From Candidatus Krumholzibacteriota bacterium (lineage in GTDB: Bacteria > Krumholzibacteriota > Krumholzibacteriia > Krumholzibacteriales > Krumholzibacteriaceae): DNA of 12,679 nt. Location of the stretch: positions 1-12,679 of the forward strand of contig DAOVFR010000039.1 of NCBI GenBank assembly GCA_030672805.1, written 5' to 3'. Made by a program: the position numbers and the translations under genes. The notes under the pieces are model-generated. The model saw only the letters and a program-made list of their open reading frames with translations. It was not told the DNA's origin and made no database searches. This document shows, one piece after another, positions 7,465 to 12,679 of the stretch. Position 1 is the stretch's first letter. Each line of letters starts with the position of its first letter.

Positions 7465-8664
7465 TTGCTCAAGAAGACCCTGAGCGATGTGGAACTGGGC
7501 GGGAAACGTGTATTGATGCGCGTCGATTTCAACGTCCCGCTTTCAAAGGACGGCGATATCGTTGATGACACGAGGATCAAGGCGGCGCTGCCCAGTATTG
7601 AATACGCTGCCGGAGCCGGAGCCTCCATCGTTCTCATGTCTCACCTGGGAAGGCCGAAAGGGAAGAAAGACCCGGAGAAAAGTCTCAAGGTCGTGGCCTA
7701 CCGGCTGGGCGAGTTGATTTCCTGTCCCGTCAAGTTTGTCGCGGACTGCATCGGACCCGCCGTAGAGGAAAAAACACGGGGTTTGAAGCCCGGCGAGGTG
7801 CTGCTGCTCGAAAATGCAAGGTATTACTCCGGCGAGACGGAGAACGATCCGGAATTCGCCGGCCGGCTCGCGCAATGGGGTGATATCTACGTGAATGATG
7901 CATTCGGTACCGCCCACCGCGCGCACGCCTCCACCGAGGGGGTGGCCCGCCTGTTCGATACCCGGGTGGCGGGGTTCCTCATGGAGAAGGAGCTCGCGGT
8001 GCTCGGCGGTCTTCTCACCGAACCCAAGCGGCCTTTCATCGCCGTTCTGGGCGGTGCGAAAGTCTCGACGAAAATCGGTCTGATCGCGAACCTTCTCGAG
8101 CGGGTTGACCGTATCCTGATCGGAGGGGGTATGGCCTTTTCCTTCTTCAAGGCGATGGGGCTCGAGGTCGGTGATTCACTTGTTGACGACGAACTGGTGC
8201 CTCTCTGCGGGGAGCTTATGAATAAGGCCGGCAGGGAGAAGGAGAAGCAGATATATCTGCCCGTCGACTGTATCGTGGCGAAAGAGGCCAGAGAGGACGC
8301 GGAATTCAAAACTGTATCGACGGGTGACATCCATGGGGGGTGGATGGGAGTCGATATCGGGGAAAAGACGATCGACCTGTTCCATGAAGAACTGAAAGGC
8401 GCCCGGACGGTCTTCTGGAATGGGCCGATGGGCATTTTCGAGATACCGTCGTTTGCCGGCGGGACAAGGAGGATCGCCAGAACAATCGCCGAAATCACCG
8501 CGTCCGGAGCGAATACGGTCGTTGGAGGAGGAGACAGTGTCGCCGCGCTGAACGAGATGGGTCTGGCGGGAAAAGTTACTCACCTCTCGACCGGTGGAGG
8601 AGCCTCGCTCGAATTCATGGAGGGCAAGGAGCTTCCCGGCGTCGCGGTGCTCGAGAACAAGTAA
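7465..8664 (+). CDS. pgk: Phosphoglycerate kinase
   Basis: PGK transfers phosphate from 1,3-bisphosphoglycerate to ADP, making ATP and 3-phosphoglycerate. The 399-residue length is usual. N-domain substrate motifs are RVDFNVPL (19-26), DDTRI, SHLGRPKG (59-66), a LLENARYYSGE version of the usual LLENLRF segment, and NDAFGTAHRAHAST. C-domain nucleotide motifs are LGGAKVSTKIG, WNGPMGIFE and GGGDSVAA. The start is TTG, placed by an exceptionally strong AGGAGGAGGA at 7451-7460 and by the N-terminal sequence KKTLSDVELGGKRVLMRVD (residues 3-21), which begins where PGKs usually do. There is no in-frame ATG before residue 18. It lies 25 bases after gap and 29 before tpiA, consistent with one transcript. 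Confidence 0.97.
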   Translation: MLKKTLSDVELGGKRVLMRVDFNVPLSKDGDIVDDTRIKAALPSIEYAAGAGASIVLMSHLGRPKGKKDPEKSLKVVAYRLGELISCPVKFVADCIGPAVEEKTRGLKPGEVLLLENARYYSGETENDPEFAGRLAQWGDIYVNDAFGTAHRAHASTEGVARLFDTRVAGFLMEKELAVLGGLLTEPKRPFIAVLGGAKVSTKIGLIANLLERVDRILIGGGMAFSFFKAMGLEVGDSLVDDELVPLCGELMNKAGREKEKQIYLPVDCIVAKEAREDAEFKTVSTGDIHGGWMGVDIGEKTIDLFHEELKGARTVFWNGPMGIFEIPSFAGGTRRIARTIAEITASGANTVVGGGDSVAALNEMGLAGKVTHLSTGGGASLEFMEGKELPGVAVLENK

Positions 8665-8693
8665 TAACGGTCCGTGCAAACAGGGGTCGAGAA

Positions 8694-9452
8694 ATGAGAA
8701 AAACGATTGTCGCCGGCAACTGGAAGATGAGCGGGAACCATATCGAGGGCGCCGGACTCGCGGGAAATATCGCGAAGGGCCTCGAGGGCAAAAGCCCGGG
8801 GTGCGAGATTGTACTGATCCCGCCATTCACGGCAATACCGGATGTGGTCCGGACCGTTCAGGGGTCGATAGTGAAGATCGGCGGACAGGATCTTTTCTAC
8901 GAGGAAGAGGGTGCATTTACGGGGGAGGTGTCGGGGGCGATGCTCACGGCACTCGGCTGCACGTACGTTCTGGTCGGTCATTCGGAACGGCGGCACGTGA
9001 TCGGCGAGACTGGCGATATTCTCAGGCTTAAGCTCGGGGCGGCACTCCGTGCCGGCCTGAATCCTATCTTCTGTGTCGGTGAAGTTCTCGATGAGCGGGA
9101 AGCGGGAAAAGCGGCCGACGTGGTCAGCGGGCAGGTGCGAGACGTGCTGGGAGGGCTTTCCGGCAGCGATCTTGCGAAGGTCGTCGTCGCGTATGAACCC
9201 GTCTGGGCGATCGGAACGGGGAAGACCGCAACTCCGGAGGACGCCTCCGAGATGCACGTTGTTATAAGGAGCGCACTGGCCGATCTTTTTGGTCCCGAGG
9301 CCGGCGAGGAGACCGTTATCCTGTACGGCGGCAGCGTCAAGCCGGAAAACGCGGGTGCCCTTCTGGAAGTTCCCGATATCGACGGCGCCCTTGTTGGCGG
9401 CGCGTCGCTGAAGGCCGGGTCCTTCCTCGATATCATCTTTTCGGTCAGGTGA
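8694..9452 (+). CDS. tpiA: Triosephosphate isomerase
   Basis: TIM interconverts dihydroxyacetone phosphate and glyceraldehyde-3-phosphate, joining the two products of the aldolase encoded upstream. The 252-residue length is standard for this TIM-barrel enzyme. Catalytic residues are all present: Asn9 and Lys11 in AGNWKM, the electrophile His96 in VGHSERR, and the base Glu168 in AYEPVWAIGTG, which also opens the mobile loop. The phosphate-binding YGGSVKPEN and GALVGGASL motifs lie near the C-terminus. The ATG is preceded by a weaker AGGGG at 8682-8686. The gene lies 29 bases after pgk and 67 before secG. Confidence 0.97.
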   Translation: MRKTIVAGNWKMSGNHIEGAGLAGNIAKGLEGKSPGCEIVLIPPFTAIPDVVRTVQGSIVKIGGQDLFYEEEGAFTGEVSGAMLTALGCTYVLVGHSERRHVIGETGDILRLKLGAALRAGLNPIFCVGEVLDEREAGKAADVVSGQVRDVLGGLSGSDLAKVVVAYEPVWAIGTGKTATPEDASEMHVVIRSALADLFGPEAGEETVILYGGSVKPENAGALLEVPDIDGALVGGASLKAGSFLDIIFSVR

Positions 9453-9464
9453 TCGATAAATCAT

Positions 9465-9493
9465 TTGACTGTCATCACCGTATTCATTAAACT
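9465..9493 (+). promoter_or_regulatory. Possible sigma70-type promoter of secG-tRNA-Leu
   Basis: TTGACT (9465-9470, 5/6 match) and TAAACT (9488-9493, 4/6 match) are separated by exactly 17 bases, in an AT-rich 67-base gap between tpiA and secG. This would let secG and the tRNA be transcribed independently of the glycolytic genes. Confidence 0.4.
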
Positions 9494-9519
9494 TCCTTTT
9501 TAGCAAGGTTGGTATCAGT

Positions 9520-9924
9520 ATGTTATTCAACGTGTTTATCGCGTTTCATGTCGTCACGTGCATTCTGTTGATACTCGTGGTGCTCATGCAGTCAAGCAAG
9601 GGTGGCGGGCTCTCCGGTGCATTCGGCGGCGGCGGCGGACAAACGATGTTCGGGGGCCGCGAGACGGCCACGTTCCTCAGCAAGATAACGACGTATCTGG
9701 CAATACTGTTCATGGTTATGTCTCTATCGCTTGCGTTCCTGTCCGCCGGAAGGGGCGGAAAGGAGCAGATAAGCGCCATCAGGAAGGCGGCGGAGAAACA
9801 ACAGTTCGGAACGATCGCTCCCGAGGAACGGAAAAATATTGACGAGATCCTCGGCGAGGTCCCCCAACCGGCTCCCGAGGAAGAGGGCGCCGAGGAGAGC
9901 GGCGAGCCGGAAGACTGGGAATAA
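9520..9924 (+). CDS. secG: Preprotein translocase subunit SecG
   Basis: SecG is the small membrane subunit that assists SecYE during protein export across the inner membrane. The 134-residue protein has the two expected helices (about 3-23 and 54-76) joined by the diagnostic loop QSSKGGGLSGAFGGGG (24-39). It continues with a long, acidic, proline-containing C-terminal tail (about 80-134) ending in EDWE. E. coli SecG has 110 residues, so the tail is extended, as in many non-proteobacterial homologues. The start is ATG with a weak, distant AAGG. It lies after tpiA and 21 bases before tRNA-Leu. The gap-pgk-tpiA-secG order is, as I recall, found in a range of bacteria. Confidence 0.96.
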   Translation: MLFNVFIAFHVVTCILLILVVLMQSSKGGGLSGAFGGGGGQTMFGGRETATFLSKITTYLAILFMVMSLSLAFLSAGRGGKEQISAIRKAAEKQQFGTIAPEERKNIDEILGEVPQPAPEEEGAEESGEPEDWE

Positions 9925-9928
9925 TTAA

Positions 9929-9936
9929 TATAAAAT
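9929..9936 (+). promoter_or_regulatory. Possible -10 region of tRNA-Leu
   Basis: TATAAAAT lies in a short AT-rich island just after the secG stop and ends nine bases before the mature tRNA 5' end. That is a reasonable distance for a -10 element with a very short leader. No convincing -35 lies at the right spacing, so read-through from secG is equally possible. Confidence 0.3.
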
Positions 9937-9945
9937 CAGCTATTT

Positions 9946-10029
9946 GCCGGGATGGTGGAACTGGTAGACACGCTACTTTGAGGGGGTAGTGGGCGAAAGT
10001 CTGTGCGGGTTCGAGTCCCGCTCCCGGCA
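9946..10029 (+). tRNA. tRNA-Leu (anticodon GAG)
   Basis: The 84-base gene folds as a class II tRNA. The seven-base acceptor stem is perfect: GCCGGGA (9946-9952) pairs with TCCCGGC (10022-10028), followed by discriminator A at 10029. The D arm contains GTG/CAC with a GG-containing loop. The anticodon stem is CTACT/GGTAG with loop TTGAGGG (9978-9984), giving anticodon GAG at 9980-9982. A long variable arm (GGGC, GAAA, GTCT) supports leucine identity. The T arm is GCGGG/CCCGC around TTCGAGT. It reads CTC and CTT codons; CTC is common in the neighbouring genes. The 3' CCA is not encoded, so it must be added by a CCA-adding enzyme. It lies 21 bases after secG, matching the E. coli secG-leuU arrangement. 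Confidence 0.97.
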
Positions 10030-10062
10030 TTCTAAAGTATGGGGCCTGACGGATTCCGGGAC

Positions 10063-10072
10063 GGGAGGAGGG
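10063..10072 (+). promoter_or_regulatory. Ribosome binding site of the DUF4446 gene
   Basis: GGGAGGAGGG lies just before ATG at 10075. An in-frame ATG at 10039 has no such site and would add 12 polar residues ahead of the membrane helix, so 10075 is preferred. Confidence 0.8.
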
Positions 10073-10074
10073 CC

Positions 10075-10578
10075 ATGTACCCGGCAGTTACAGGATTCAT
10101 CCAGGCGAACAGCGGTATGCTGATCCTCATTTCGATCAGTCTCACGCTTGTGGTGGTCGTCGCTGTCCTCGTGCTCCTCGTGCAGTTCAGAAATCTCAAG
10201 AAGCCATTCAGTAACATGGCCGAGCTCTACCAGCGTCAAGGTGCCTCAAGCGCCCTGGAGGAGCTGCTCAAGGGTGTTGATGAGAACCGCGAGTTCATCA
10301 AGGGAAACGCGGAAGAGATCAAAAAGCTCATGCAGCGGTTCAGGGGCTGTTACAGCGCCATGGGCATCGTCAAGTACAACGCATTCGAGGACATCGGGGG
10401 AAATCAGAGCTACTCGATCTGTCTCCTCACCGATGAGCGGAACGGGTTCGTTCTCACGAATCTCGTCGGCAGGAACTCGGCCCGTGGATATGCGCTCGAA
10501 ATTACCGACGGGAAACCCGCCAGGGAACTGAGCGAGGAAGAATCCACCGCCGTCGGGGACGCGCTCGGATCGGTCTAG
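10075..10578 (+). CDS. DUF4446-family membrane protein, function unknown
   Basis: The 167-residue protein has one N-terminal membrane helix (about 13-37). A charged, probably coiled-coil segment (about 46-90) follows, then a compact C-terminal domain. The stretch GIVKYNAFEDIGGNQSYSI (97-115), then LLTDERNGFVLTNLVGR and a closing LSEEE motif, is the pattern I associate with DUF4446 proteins, whose biochemical role is not established. The C-terminal domain is probably cytoplasmic, by the charge balance after the helix (RNLKK). It follows tRNA-Leu by 45 bases on the same strand and ends 25 bases from the end of the convergent rhomboid gene, with no obvious terminator between. Family assignment is from memory of the motif, and no function is claimed. 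Confidence 0.8.
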   Translation: MYPAVTGFIQANSGMLILISISLTLVVVVAVLVLLVQFRNLKKPFSNMAELYQRQGASSALEELLKGVDENREFIKGNAEEIKKLMQRFRGCYSAMGIVKYNAFEDIGGNQSYSICLLTDERNGFVLTNLVGRNSARGYALEITDGKPARELSEEESTAVGDALGSV

Positions 10579-10603
10579 CGCCGCTCCCTCATCGCCCTCA
10601 TAC

Positions 10604-11422
10604 TCAATGTTTCGTTTTCTTATCGGAGTAATTTTCGAGGATCCGCTTCTCGGTCTCGTTCAGGTTGTCGTATCCCTTGGCGTGTATCTTGTCCAGGATA
10701 GAATCGATCTTGCCCGGTTCGTCCGCGTCGTCGCCGGACGTTTCGTGACCGCCGTCCATCGATATCTTCAGCGGGAACCTGTTCATGAGGTTCTTCAACG
10801 CACCCCGGACCCGCCACGCACGGTGATCCGTTCTCATGTACAGGAGCCCGGCGGCCATCCCGCCGAGGTGAGCGAAGTGGGCTATCCCGTCACTCCTGCT
10901 CACGCCGCTCAGAAATTCGATCAGGGCGAGAACGATGACCAGCGTGCGGGCCCGTACGGGGAAGAGGCCCCACACGTAGATCTCATTGTGGGGGAACAGA
11001 ACGGCATAAGCGAGGAGTATTCCGTATACCGCTCCGGATGCTCCGATGACCGGATGATTGAATGCGAATATAAAGCTGAAAGCGGCTCCGCCGAGACCAC
11101 AGATGAGATAGTACTTGAAGAACCGGTTGCTGCCCCAGAGCTCCTCGAGGGGAGAGCCGAACATCCAGAAGATGAACATGTTGAAGGCAACATGGAAGAA
11201 GTCACCGTGCAGAAACATGTACGTGAGTGTCTGCCAGACGTAACCTTTTGTTATTACAAGTTTTGGTGATAATGCGAAGTAGTGGTTGAAGACGTTTCCA
11301 ATCGGAAGATTCTGGATGATGAACACGGCGATGTTGGCGATGATGATCTTCTTGATGACACTGTCGAACCAGGAGATGTTTCCTCCCGCCCGCCGGCCGA
11401 TGTTATTGTAGAAGAGCGGCAT
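10604..11422 (-). CDS. Rhomboid-family intramembrane serine protease
   Basis: The 272-residue protein has six hydrophobic helices (about 24-40, 66-88, 103-121, 125-143, 156-172, 182-196). It carries the full rhomboid active site: Ser129 in GASGAVYG and His185 in HFAHLGG form the dyad, and the His77-x3-Asn81 pair in the second helix matches the oxyanion-site residues of GlpG. Rhomboids cut membrane-anchored substrates within or beside the membrane. After the membrane core comes a polar linker (about 200-237) and a short C-terminal module, IDSILDKIHAKGYDNL...EKRILENYS. This resembles the small tail domain (DUF6576-like) seen on many bacterial rhomboids. The ATG has GCAGGAAG upstream at good spacing. 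The gene is convergent with the DUF4446 gene and divergent from the beta-helix gene. Its substrate cannot be told from sequence. Confidence 0.94.
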   Translation of the reverse strand: MPLFYNNIGRRAGGNISWFDSVIKKIIIANIAVFIIQNLPIGNVFNHYFALSPKLVITKGYVWQTLTYMFLHGDFFHVAFNMFIFWMFGSPLEELWGSNRFFKYYLICGLGGAAFSFIFAFNHPVIGASGAVYGILLAYAVLFPHNEIYVWGLFPVRARTLVIVLALIEFLSGVSRSDGIAHFAHLGGMAAGLLYMRTDHRAWRVRGALKNLMNRFPLKISMDGGHETSGDDADEPGKIDSILDKIHAKGYDNLNETEKRILENYSDKKTKH

Positions 11423-11459
11423 GGTATACTTCCTGCATCAACGAAAAATCCCTGTTTTG

Positions 11460-11488
11460 ATAATAACCGATTACCTGTTTACGGGCAA
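11460..11488 (-). promoter_or_regulatory. Possible sigma70-type promoter of the rhomboid gene
   Basis: Read on the minus strand, TTGCCC (11488-11483) and TATTAT (11465-11460) are separated by exactly 17 bases, with 4/6 and 5/6 consensus matches. The predicted start would leave a leader of about 30 bases before the ATG at 11422, with the ribosome binding site inside it. Confidence 0.45.
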
Positions 11489-11497
11489 CCGGCAAAC
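11477..11497. repeat. Imperfect inverted repeat in the divergent intergenic region
   Basis: GTTT (11477-11480) and AAAC (11494-11497) flank an inner CGG (11482-11484) and CCG (11489-11491). The element covers the -35 hexamer of the candidate rhomboid promoter, so it could be an operator. It is short and imperfect and may be coincidental. In the rest of the 139-base divergent gap (11423-11561) I see no convincing promoter for the beta-helix gene. Confidence 0.25.
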
Positions 11498-11548
11498 CAT
11501 TTACTTTTACTCTCGACTCGTTTGAGGCCCTATGGTACCTTCAGGCGC

Positions 11549-11556
11549 GAGGTGAT
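11549..11556 (+). promoter_or_regulatory. Ribosome binding site of the beta-helix gene
   Basis: GAGGTGAT is a perfect eight-base complement to the usual 16S rRNA 3' end and lies five bases before TTG at 11562. It is the reason for accepting a TTG start, after which a signal peptide begins at once. Confidence 0.8.
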
Positions 11557-11561
11557 GCAAG

Positions 11562-12449
11562 TTGAATAAAAGAGTGATCGTTATCGTTTGTGTTGTTGTG
11601 TGCGCCGTTACGAATACACATGCCAGGATCTGGAATGTCCTGCCCGACGGGAACGGGGATGCACCGACGATACAGGCTGCCGTCGACTCGGCGGCCGTTA
11701 CCGGTGACGGCATACTGATCAATGGCGGTGTCTACCATGAGGAGAACATCATCGTCGACGGCAAGGACATATCGATCACCTACTTTGATGGCATTCCCCA
11801 TCTTGTTGACCCAACGCCGGGGAGCGGGACGTGCTTCATCCTGAGAAACGTATCTCCCGGCTGCAGCATCTTCGGTCTTTTCTTCAGGGGATTCGGCACG
11901 GCGGTTTCCATCGAGGACGGATCGCCGTTGGTCCGGTATTCAACTTTCAAGGAGTGCGGCACAGGCATCTCGATTTCCGGTTCGTCGGCCCCGGAATGCA
12001 GCAACAGCCTGATCGATTCCTGCGGAACGGCCGTTTCGATTCTGGGTGGGAGCGGTATTTCGATCCGGAGCAATACGATCGTCCATGGCACAGCGGGTGT
12101 ATCCACGAGCGGGGGAGCCGCAACCGTGGACCGCAACATAATATATGGCTTTGACACCGGTGTTCTGTGCGCAGGTGGCGCCGTCACGCTCGACTGCAAC
12201 TGTTTATGGAACAATATGTCGGATTACAGCGGTTGCACCCCCGGTACGGCCGATATCCTCGAAGACCCGATCTTCTGCTTCAACGAGCAGGGTTCTCCGG
12301 GTCCCTATTACCTTGACAGTTATTCCCCGTGCTGGTCGGAGAATAATTCATGCGCGGTGAACATGGGAGCCTTCACCCAGGATGCGGGATGCGTGGGTCT
12401 CGCTGTGAAGGAAAGCACCTGGAGCAATATAAAGAGGATGTACCGCTGA
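11562..12449 (+). CDS. Secreted right-handed parallel beta-helix protein
   Basis: The 295-residue protein starts with a Sec signal peptide (basic MNKR, a hydrophobic core, likely cleavage after THA at residue 21). The mature part opens with GDAPTIQAAVDSA, the usual first turn of extracellular parallel beta-helix (pectate-lyase-like fold) proteins. Rungs then recur every 21-22 residues: TAVSI at 113, TGISI at 134, TAVSI at 156, AGVST at 178 and TGVLC at 199. The end has a Cys-rich cap, DPIFCF...YYLDSYSPC...NSC...GAF...GC, common in such proteins from candidate phyla, and finishes with STWSNIKRMYR. No catalytic signature of a specific polysaccharide lyase or hydrolase is visible, so binding, structural or enzymatic roles remain open. 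The many cysteines could form disulfides after export. The TTG start is set by GAGGTGAT. It is divergent from the rhomboid gene and 48 bases before the amidohydrolase. Confidence 0.85.
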   Translation: MNKRVIVIVCVVVCAVTNTHARIWNVLPDGNGDAPTIQAAVDSAAVTGDGILINGGVYHEENIIVDGKDISITYFDGIPHLVDPTPGSGTCFILRNVSPGCSIFGLFFRGFGTAVSIEDGSPLVRYSTFKECGTGISISGSSAPECSNSLIDSCGTAVSILGGSGISIRSNTIVHGTAGVSTSGGAATVDRNIIYGFDTGVLCAGGAVTLDCNCLWNNMSDYSGCTPGTADILEDPIFCFNEQGSPGPYYLDSYSPCWSENNSCAVNMGAFTQDAGCVGLAVKESTWSNIKRMYR

Positions 12450-12497
12450 GCCGGATTTCGAAGGTTTTTAAATCCTGTATCCAACAAGGAGCGTTTC

Positions 12498-12679
12498 ATG
12501 CGCGAGGTTACGGCGCGAGCCGCACTTCTCGTTGCTGCATTCTGTACACTCGTCTGTATCACGGTCGATGCGGCGGCGGCAGGGAGGGAGAGAGCGAGGG
12601 TGGAAACGATATTCTTCAACGGGAAGATCGTTACGATGGATCCCGATATGCCGCTTGCCGGGGCGGTAGCGGTAGGCGG
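12498..12679 (+). CDS. Exported amidohydrolase, YtcJ-like (3' part beyond window)
   Basis: The ATG at 12498 follows AAGGAG (12486-12491) and opens a frame that runs off the right edge after 60 codons. The first residues form a signal peptide, with a hydrophobic core around ARAALLVAAFCTLVCITV and a likely cleavage site in the run of alanines after VDA. The next segment, TIFFNGKIVTMDPDMPLAG, matches the N-terminal beta strand that begins metal-dependent amidohydrolases of the YtcJ/imidazolonepropionase-like type (F-x-NGKIVTMD). The metal-binding HxH and later motifs would lie beyond the window and cannot be checked. The cysteines in the signal do not form a convincing lipobox, so a periplasmic protein is more likely than a lipoprotein. 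It lies 48 bases after the beta-helix gene on the same strand and may be co-transcribed with it. Confidence 0.75.
   Translation, partial: MREVTARAALLVAAFCTLVCITVDAAAAGRERARVETIFFNGKIVTMDPDMPLAGAVAVG

Noticed and set aside
10579..10603. Search for a bidirectional terminator between the convergent DUF4446 and rhomboid genes
   Set aside because: Only the short palindrome AGCGCCGCT is present, with no room for a loop and no adjoining T run on either strand.
10607..11269. Forward open frame (220 codons) opposite the rhomboid gene
   Set aside because: The minus strand encodes all rhomboid catalytic motifs; the forward frame shows no membrane helices or domain signature.
11555..11569. Four-codon ATG reading frame overlapping the TTG start of the beta-helix gene
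   Set aside because: The ribosome binding site runs into this ATG, leaving no usable spacing, so it is unlikely to be translated; the TTG at 11562 is well spaced.
12453..12475. GGATTT/AAATCC inverted repeat after the beta-helix gene
   Set aside because: It has a short AT-containing stem with an 11-base loop and no T tract after it; not a convincing terminator.
10030..12679. Possibility of a mobile element, CRISPR array or defence system at the right end
   Set aside because: There are no transposase, integrase, nuclease or regularly spaced DNA repeats; tRNA-Leu has no repeated 3' fragment downstream that would mark an integration site.

Overview
This 12.7 kb window (GC-rich by eye) is mostly core bacterial chromosome, with a short, less ordinary stretch at its right end. 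The gene set indicates a Gram-negative-type, rod-shaped bacterium: MreD, PBP2, RodA, Lgt, SecG, and exported proteins with Sec signal peptides. The last secreted protein is a parallel beta-helix protein with a Cys-rich C-terminal cap. Together with the long acidic SecG tail, this resembles candidate phyla around the FCB superphylum (Eisenbacteria/Krumholzibacteriota-like). That placement is an inference from protein style, not a measured phylogeny.

Layout. (1) Positions 1-4401, + strand: cell-elongation and envelope genes. They are mreD (5' end cut by the window edge), mrdA (PBP2), rodA and lgt. mreD and mrdA overlap, and mrdA and rodA are 13 bases apart. (2) 4467-5318: a comF-family phosphoribosyltransferase. 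(3) 5478-9452: a glycolytic block encoding class II aldolase, GAPDH, phosphoglycerate kinase and triosephosphate isomerase, with gaps of only 25-39 bases. (4) 9520-10029: secG followed by tRNA-Leu(GAG), the same pair found as secG-leuU in E. coli. (5) 10075-10578: a DUF4446-type membrane protein of unknown function. (6) 10604-11422, minus strand: a rhomboid protease convergent with the DUF4446 gene. (7) 11562-12449, + strand: a secreted beta-helix protein, divergent from the rhomboid gene. (8) 12498 to the right edge: the start of an exported amidohydrolase (YtcJ-like).

How they fit together. PBP2 and RodA form the elongasome peptidoglycan synthase, with MreD as part of its membrane scaffold. 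Lgt begins lipoprotein maturation. The four glycolytic enzymes run from fructose-1,6-bisphosphate to 3-phosphoglycerate. SecG is part of the Sec translocon that would export the beta-helix protein and the amidohydrolase. All genes from mreD to the DUF4446 gene lie on one strand with no recognisable intrinsic terminator. Long transcripts with internal promoters are therefore plausible; candidate promoters are seen before lgt, secG, the tRNA and the rhomboid gene.

About half of the starts I prefer are not ATG: GTG for mrdA, rodA, comF and fba, and TTG for pgk and the beta-helix gene. I found no CRISPR array, insertion sequence, prophage or clear defence system. The least-explained part is 10030-12679.
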